Below are positions 5,892 through 10,140 of a DNA stretch of 10,140 nt, piece after piece (position 1 is the first letter of the stretch; every line of letters begins with the position of its first letter). Location: NCBI GenBank assembly GCA_028866595.1, contig JAGWHV010000030.1, positions 1 to 10,140 of the forward strand. Direction: 5' to 3'. The DNA is from Patescibacteria group bacterium (GTDB taxonomy: Bacteria; Patescibacteriota; Minisyncoccia; Phycocordibacterales; UBA6065). Both the position numbers and the translations under genes were made by a program. The notes below the pieces were generated by a model. That model saw only the letters and a list, made by a program, of their open reading frames with translations, was not told the origin of the DNA and did not search any database.

Positions 5892-8800
5892 ATGAAAATA
5901 AGGCACATCCTTTTCGGGGTAATCTGTTTATCAGCTCTCTTTACAAGTTCTCATGTGTGGGCAGCTACGGCTTCCACGACTGATGGGACATTTGTCTGTT
6001 CCTCGGTCATCCGACCCGGGAGCGTGAAGGCAATCGTCTCTGGACCATCGTCCGCGGTCGCGGGTACATCAGTGTCGTTTTCTGCGGACCTCATGAATAT
6101 GAGCGGCCGGCCGATCGTCGCTGGCGATCTATATATGCAGGTGGCCAGGCGCGATGCTCACGGAAACTACGATGTGGTGGATAGATTCGTGGCGATGCAT
6201 GACATCTCTCTCTCTGCCGGCGCGGTGAGGAAGATCAAATTCCAGTGGTATGTGCCTGTGTACGCCGCTTCGGGCGATTACAAGATAGTCCCATCATTCG
6301 TCGCAGAAGGCAGGCCGTACCTCCTCGGTCCTGATCTCGACGGGAGCGATGCGGGAGCGACATCGTTCACCGTGAACGGCGGACTACCGGGAACTGTTCT
6401 CATCGACCAGTCCTCGATAAAGCTCGACGGAGCCGCGTATCTCTCCTCAACCTCGACGCCCGACGTTGGGACGAGCACCCCGGCGGTCATAACTGCTTCC
6501 ATCGTGAACACGACAGGGCAGGCCGCAACCGTCTTTGTCACCGCGGAAGTGTACAGATCTCTCGTGGCTGATCCGGCGAGCCTGCTTCGGACCATACCGA
6601 CCGCGGTCACTCTTGCCGCCGGTCAGAGCAAGACGGTTTCATTTGTCGTATCCGACAAAATCCCCGCAACGCTCGTCCTCATCGAGGCCGGCTGGAAAGA
6701 CGTCAGGAGTTTCGCTGATGTCAGGTTCCTTCGCGGAGGATACTCTTATCCACAGATAGAGTTCGTCGGGCTCTCTCGATATCCGGTCGTAGCTGGAGCA
6801 GATGTGGGATATTTCGCATGTGTATCTTCTGCCGCAGTAGACTCATCAAGCTCGGCAGGACAGGGCAGTGTCGTCATGAAGCTCTCCGACGGGTCGGGTA
6901 ATCTCATAGACTCATATACCTATACGGGCGATCTCTCGTCGCCGATCGGCATCAGGCGGGCATTCATCTCGAACGCTTCATATGCCGATGCGAATTTGGC
7001 GGTGAGCGTATACCGAGGGCAGGCGCTCACAGACTCTTTGTCGGCAGCGTATTCGTGCGATGCACTCGATCCGGGAGAATGCCAAGGGACTTTTCTTTCG
7101 CGCTACGGCCTTGCTATAGCCGCGACGCTCGTGTCCCTGTTAATCGCTGTCGTCGCTATCGTCCTTGCGCGTAAGAGAAAAGCCAAAGCCGTGATCACCA
7201 CGACTATCGTGGCGCTCGCGATCATTCTTTCTGCTCCATCCGCGCACGCGGCAGTCGACAATTCCCCGAGCGGCGCATGGTATGCGGGCAGTCCGGTGGT
7301 AGAATCTCAAAATTTCACCTCATACGGCGCCGGTACAGATGTACATGTCGACGGCGGATATTCTACAGATGATTTCGGCAATATCACTGGTTGGGCAGGT
7401 CCGGTAAATGTCACCATACGTGACGGGCAGGGTAACTCAGTGGCTTTTCTCCAAGTGACGGGTAACGGCGGTCCGAGCGGGGGAACTGCATCTATGGGAA
7501 GCGAGACGACCAAGTGGGCAGATTATAGCAAGATGAACGCTGACTTCTCGACAAGCTGGAGTCTCACATTGCCTGCCGGCCAATATAGCGTCGAGACATG
7601 GTATGTAGATACATGCTCTACTCCTGGGTGTAGGATCCATGACACGACGGTCTTTCCATCTGCGTCTACCGGCGTGTCGAATACACAGCCTTCTTCGCCT
7701 CCGCCTCCGCCGCCGAGTCAGAATCCTCCATCTCCTCCGACAATAGCTGGTCCGACTAATGTCGTGTCGGGGTCAGTCAATCAATACACAGTGAGCGGCG
7801 ATGCGGCCAATCCGTCAGACACGGTGGCGTACGATATAGCTTTCAATTCAGATCAGAATCCGACTCCTGATATGACGGTGAGCCCGCTCGCTTTCAGCGG
7901 CTCGAATTCTTGGATAGATACGGCGTATGCGCAGACCGTGAGCTCCGTCTCGTTCAGTAAGGGATGGAACACTGCTGGATCACAGACTATTCAAGCACGC
8001 ACGGTAGACGAGACGATCAAGAACCTGTATCCGTCGTTTCCGGACAAATACGCTTCGGGGTGGAATTCATACACCGTTGCGGTGACTAATCCACCTCCTC
8101 TGCCTCAACAGAGCGCGATCACAGTTCAGACGACGGGAACGGGCGTAGGCACGGTGACGAGCTCTCCGAGCGGCATCGACTGTTCCTCGAACGGCGGCGG
8201 AAGTTGTTCGATGACGGTGATGAACGGCACATCGGTAACGCTTTCCGCAAGTGCATCGAGCGGATCGACATTCACGGGATGGAATGGCCCATGCTCTGGC
8301 ACGGGTTCTTGCAAGGTAACAGCGAACGGTCCGACGTCCGTAGTCGCGACTTTCGACGCTCAACAGCCTGTAGCGCCGGATGCTATTTCTACGACGCTTT
8401 CCGTGAGCAACACCAATGTGGCTGCCGGAGATTCGGTTGTCGCTACGGGTATCGCATACGGGTCAGGCGTTAGATATTTCGGTCTCGAGGGTCGCTATCA
8501 GCCGGCAGGAGGCTCTTATCAAGCATGGCAGAATCTTGGCATTTGGTGCCAAGACGACTCGTCGTGCCCGACGAGCATACCAAAGACCCAGAATCCGCAG
8601 TTCGCTGATTCTGGTACGTATGAGCTCCGGACGTACGCAGCTGGTGCCGATAGAGTCGCCTCTTATTCGAACTCTGTATTTGTTACTGTCTCCTCGGCCG
8701 CGCCCGCTGCTCCGTCATGCGTCCTTAGCCAGGGTCAACCATGCGCGAGCGCGGGAAATTCATGCGGAATGACAAATACAGGGACGATCCAGTGCGACGG

Positions 8801-9350
8801 CAGTTGTTCCGCTGGCGCGCCGAGCGATAGCCTCTGTTCCGGCGGCGCTGGTGCTCCAGGAAATAATGGCGGGAACGGTCCTGGTAACGCTGGTTCGAAT
8901 CCTTCGCCATCATTCGGTATATCCGTAGACCCGACCTCGCTTCAAGTGAAATCGCTCGCTGGGTATGCGGGCATAGCCGTCCAAGACGTGAACGTGTCGG
9001 TCAATCCGGTCGCCGGATTTTCTGCTCCCGTCCTTGTCGAAGTCGATCCGTCTTCATTCCCGGCTTCGCTTAAGCCAGAATTCTCGTTCGCCGGCGCAGA
9101 TTTCAAGACGGCGACATCTGATCCGAGCGGCACGCTCACGTTCGATGGCACTTACTATCGCAATGGCGGCATCATATATCTACCGGTACGGATCCGATTT
9201 GATGGAGATCTCAAGCAGTGCACCAACTCATCGTGCTCGATCACTTTCAAGGCGACTGCCGAGCCAGGCGGCGCTGGAACGGGAGAGACTGCGACAGCCA
9301 CGGTCAACATAGATTCGAAGCCTCTCTATCCGGGCTTTAATGAGATATAA
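5892..9350 (+). CDS. Large exported protein with two signal-like segments; function unknown
   Basis: No single family is recognised for the 1152-aa product. Order of parts: signal peptide (1-24, ending SSHVWA); beta-sandwich-like region (about 40-400); transmembrane segment (405-426) ending in a basic tail ARKRKAKA; second hydrophobic segment (433-453) ending in the signal-peptidase motif SAHA. Then a beta-rich domain (454-600), a proline-rich hinge (about 601-617), an Ig-like region (about 617-735), a divergent InlB B-repeat-like domain (743-822, with the GWNGPC turn) and an Ig-like domain (about 828-936). A six-cysteine module (943-982), a Gly/Asn linker (983-1009) and a C-terminal beta domain (1010-1152) follow. 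The mature second half has 16 cysteines, nearly all in close pairs. The likely role is a cell-surface structural or adhesive protein. The ATG at 5892 was chosen because the signal peptide starts there; an in-frame TTG at 5817 lies inside the promoter region. The gene is probably co-transcribed with the oxidoreductase downstream. Confidence 0.85.
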   Translation: MKIRHILFGVICLSALFTSSHVWAATASTTDGTFVCSSVIRPGSVKAIVSGPSSAVAGTSVSFSADLMNMSGRPIVAGDLYMQVARRDAHGNYDVVDRFVAMHDISLSAGAVRKIKFQWYVPVYAASGDYKIVPSFVAEGRPYLLGPDLDGSDAGATSFTVNGGLPGTVLIDQSSIKLDGAAYLSSTSTPDVGTSTPAVITASIVNTTGQAATVFVTAEVYRSLVADPASLLRTIPTAVTLAAGQSKTVSFVVSDKIPATLVLIEAGWKDVRSFADVRFLRGGYSYPQIEFVGLSRYPVVAGADVGYFACVSSAAVDSSSSAGQGSVVMKLSDGSGNLIDSYTYTGDLSSPIGIRRAFISNASYADANLAVSVYRGQALTDSLSAAYSCDALDPGECQGTFLSRYGLAIAATLVSLLIAVVAIVLARKRKAKAVITTTIVALAIILSAPSAHAAVDNSPSGAWYAGSPVVESQNFTSYGAGTDVHVDGGYSTDDFGNITGWAGPVNVTIRDGQGNSVAFLQVTGNGGPSGGTASMGSETTKWADYSKMNADFSTSWSLTLPAGQYSVETWYVDTCSTPGCRIHDTTVFPSASTGVSNTQPSSPPPPPPSQNPPSPPTIAGPTNVVSGSVNQYTVSGDAANPSDTVAYDIAFNSDQNPTPDMTVSPLAFSGSNSWIDTAYAQTVSSVSFSKGWNTAGSQTIQARTVDETIKNLYPSFPDKYASGWNSYTVAVTNPPPLPQQSAITVQTTGTGVGTVTSSPSGIDCSSNGGGSCSMTVMNGTSVTLSASASSGSTFTGWNGPCSGTGSCKVTANGPTSVVATFDAQQPVAPDAISTTLSVSNTNVAAGDSVVATGIAYGSGVRYFGLEGRYQPAGGSYQAWQNLGIWCQDDSSCPTSIPKTQNPQFADSGTYELRTYAAGADRVASYSNSVFVTVSSAAPAAPSCVLSQGQPCASAGNSCGMTNTGTIQCDGSCSAGAPSDSLCSGGAGAPGNNGGNGPGNAGSNPSPSFGISVDPTSLQVKSLAGYAGIAVQDVNVSVNPVAGFSAPVLVEVDPSSFPASLKPEFSFAGADFKTATSDPSGTLTFDGTYYRNGGIIYLPVRIRFDGDLKQCTNSSCSITFKATAEPGGAGTGETATATVNIDSKPLYPGFNEI

Positions 9351-9359
9351 TTCTCGGAT

Positions 9360-10100
9360 ATGAATCAACAACAATCAGCTCTCACGATAGCCGGTTCCGT
9401 TCTTCTCGGTGCGATCATAATCGCCGTCGCCATCATCACGGCCGGTGGGGGTAGATACCAAGCCCTTACAATACCCGCTGGCGCGCAACCCGCAGCGACT
9501 GCGCAGGCCGCTCAACAGCCAGTCGTCGATATAAAAAATGTCAAAATCTCCGGAGAGCCGTCGATCGGTTCGGCGACCGCTCCGGTGACGATCGCGTATT
9601 GGTTCGACTATCAGTGTCCATTCTGCAAACAAAACGAAGAGACGGTGATGCCGGATATCATCAAGGATTACGTCGACACAGGCAAAGTCAGGATAGTATA
9701 TAAAGATTTTCCATTCCTCGGCCCTGATTCCGAGACGCTCGCCATAGCGGCGCGAGCCGTATGGGACGCTGCTCCTGACAAGTTCTATGCGTGGCACAAG
9801 GCGATGTTCGACGATCAGGGCAGGGAGAATTCCGGCTGGGCGACATCGGCGGAGATACAAAAAGTGACGGAGAGCGCGCTCGGGGTGCCTGTGGCGCAAC
9901 TGGTGATGCAGCTCATGTCGACAGACAAGTCAAAATATGAAACGGCGATATCCGCGGATCTCTCCGAAGGCCAGTCATTCGGTATAACGGGCACACCTTC
10001 TATGATCATTGGCGGTCCCGGCGGGAGCAAGCTCGATGTAGGAACCTATCCATATAACGCGATACAGTCTGACATCAACTCGGCGCTCGGTTCTCGATAG
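9360..10100 (+). CDS. Membrane-anchored DsbA/BdbD-like thiol-disulfide oxidoreductase
   Basis: The 246-aa product begins with a transmembrane anchor (about 7-28) and a flexible Ala/Gln/Pro linker (about 35-55). A thioredoxin-fold DsbA domain (about 56-246) follows. The redox motif is CPFC (C86 to C89) in FDYQCPFCKQNEE, with the cis-proline loop GITGTPSMIIGG (208-219, P213). An inserted helical region lies between them, with AARAVWDAAPDKFYAWHKAMF at 130-150. CPxC and an N-terminal anchor match the BdbD-type oxidases that form or reshuffle disulfides outside the membrane. It starts 9 bases after the stop of the cysteine-rich 1152-aa gene, which makes that protein its likely substrate. No Shine-Dalgarno is visible, so translation may be coupled. 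No DsbB or VKOR partner is in the window; one could lie beyond the right edge. An oxidase role is inferred; an isomerase or reductase role is not excluded. Confidence 0.92.
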   Translation: MNQQQSALTIAGSVLLGAIIIAVAIITAGGGRYQALTIPAGAQPAATAQAAQQPVVDIKNVKISGEPSIGSATAPVTIAYWFDYQCPFCKQNEETVMPDIIKDYVDTGKVRIVYKDFPFLGPDSETLAIAARAVWDAAPDKFYAWHKAMFDDQGRENSGWATSAEIQKVTESALGVPVAQLVMQLMSTDKSKYETAISADLSEGQSFGITGTPSMIIGGPGGSKLDVGTYPYNAIQSDINSALGSR

Positions 10101-10140
10101 ACGTTTTTGGTAGAGGTTGTGCACAGGCGCGCGGGCTATA

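Noticed and set aside
7680..7740. Proline-codon run that might be a low-complexity assembly artefact or a minisatellite.
   Set aside because: The codons vary and the frame is kept on both sides; it reads as a normal proline-rich hinge.
10101..10140. The last 40 bases as the start of another gene or a terminator.
   Set aside because: No start codon with context or complete hairpin can be seen before the window ends.

Overview
The window looks like chromosomal DNA from a small-genome bacterium of the Candidate Phyla Radiation (Patescibacteria, Parcubacteria-like). This is an inference. The supports are a trigger factor that has lost its PPIase domain, a short NusA without C-terminal repeats, almost no Shine-Dalgarno sequences in front of genes, and a large exported Ser/Thr/Gly-rich protein with a six-cysteine module beside a membrane-anchored DsbA-like protein. 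There is no rRNA, tRNA, CRISPR array, transposase or phage gene.

Left part (1-5.7 kb). rsmE (16S rRNA m3U1498 methyltransferase) runs on the plus strand and meets tig (trigger factor) tail to tail, with an 18-base overlap of the coding ends. Upstream of tig, all on the minus strand, are two small unrecognised envelope proteins (78 and 181 aa), ppa (inorganic pyrophosphatase), nusA (transcription factor) and a secreted two-repeat protein of 331 aa. Promoter and terminator candidates divide this into four minus-strand transcription units: the 331-aa gene alone, nusA-ppa, the 181-aa plus 78-aa pair, and tig alone.

Right part (5.7-10.1 kb). A 212-base divergent region separates the 331-aa gene from a plus-strand unit of two genes. 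The first encodes a 1152-aa exported protein that reads like two secreted proteins joined by a membrane hairpin. An N-terminal signal peptide and extracellular domains are followed by a transmembrane anchor with a basic tail, then a second signal-peptide-like segment with its own cleavage motif, then a cysteine-paired second half. Nine bases later a DsbA/BdbD-like thiol oxidoreductase begins (CPFC active site), a plausible disulfide catalyst for the cysteine-rich partner.

How it fits together. The left part is housekeeping (ribosome modification, nascent-chain folding, transcription elongation, PPi removal). The right part is cell-surface and disulfide biology. The 331-aa gene is the odd one out: its repeat family is one I associate with Verrucomicrobia, and it is the only gene here with a recognisable Shine-Dalgarno, which suggests acquisition from another phylum. 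The best candidate for something undescribed is the double-signal 1152-aa protein with its oxidoreductase.
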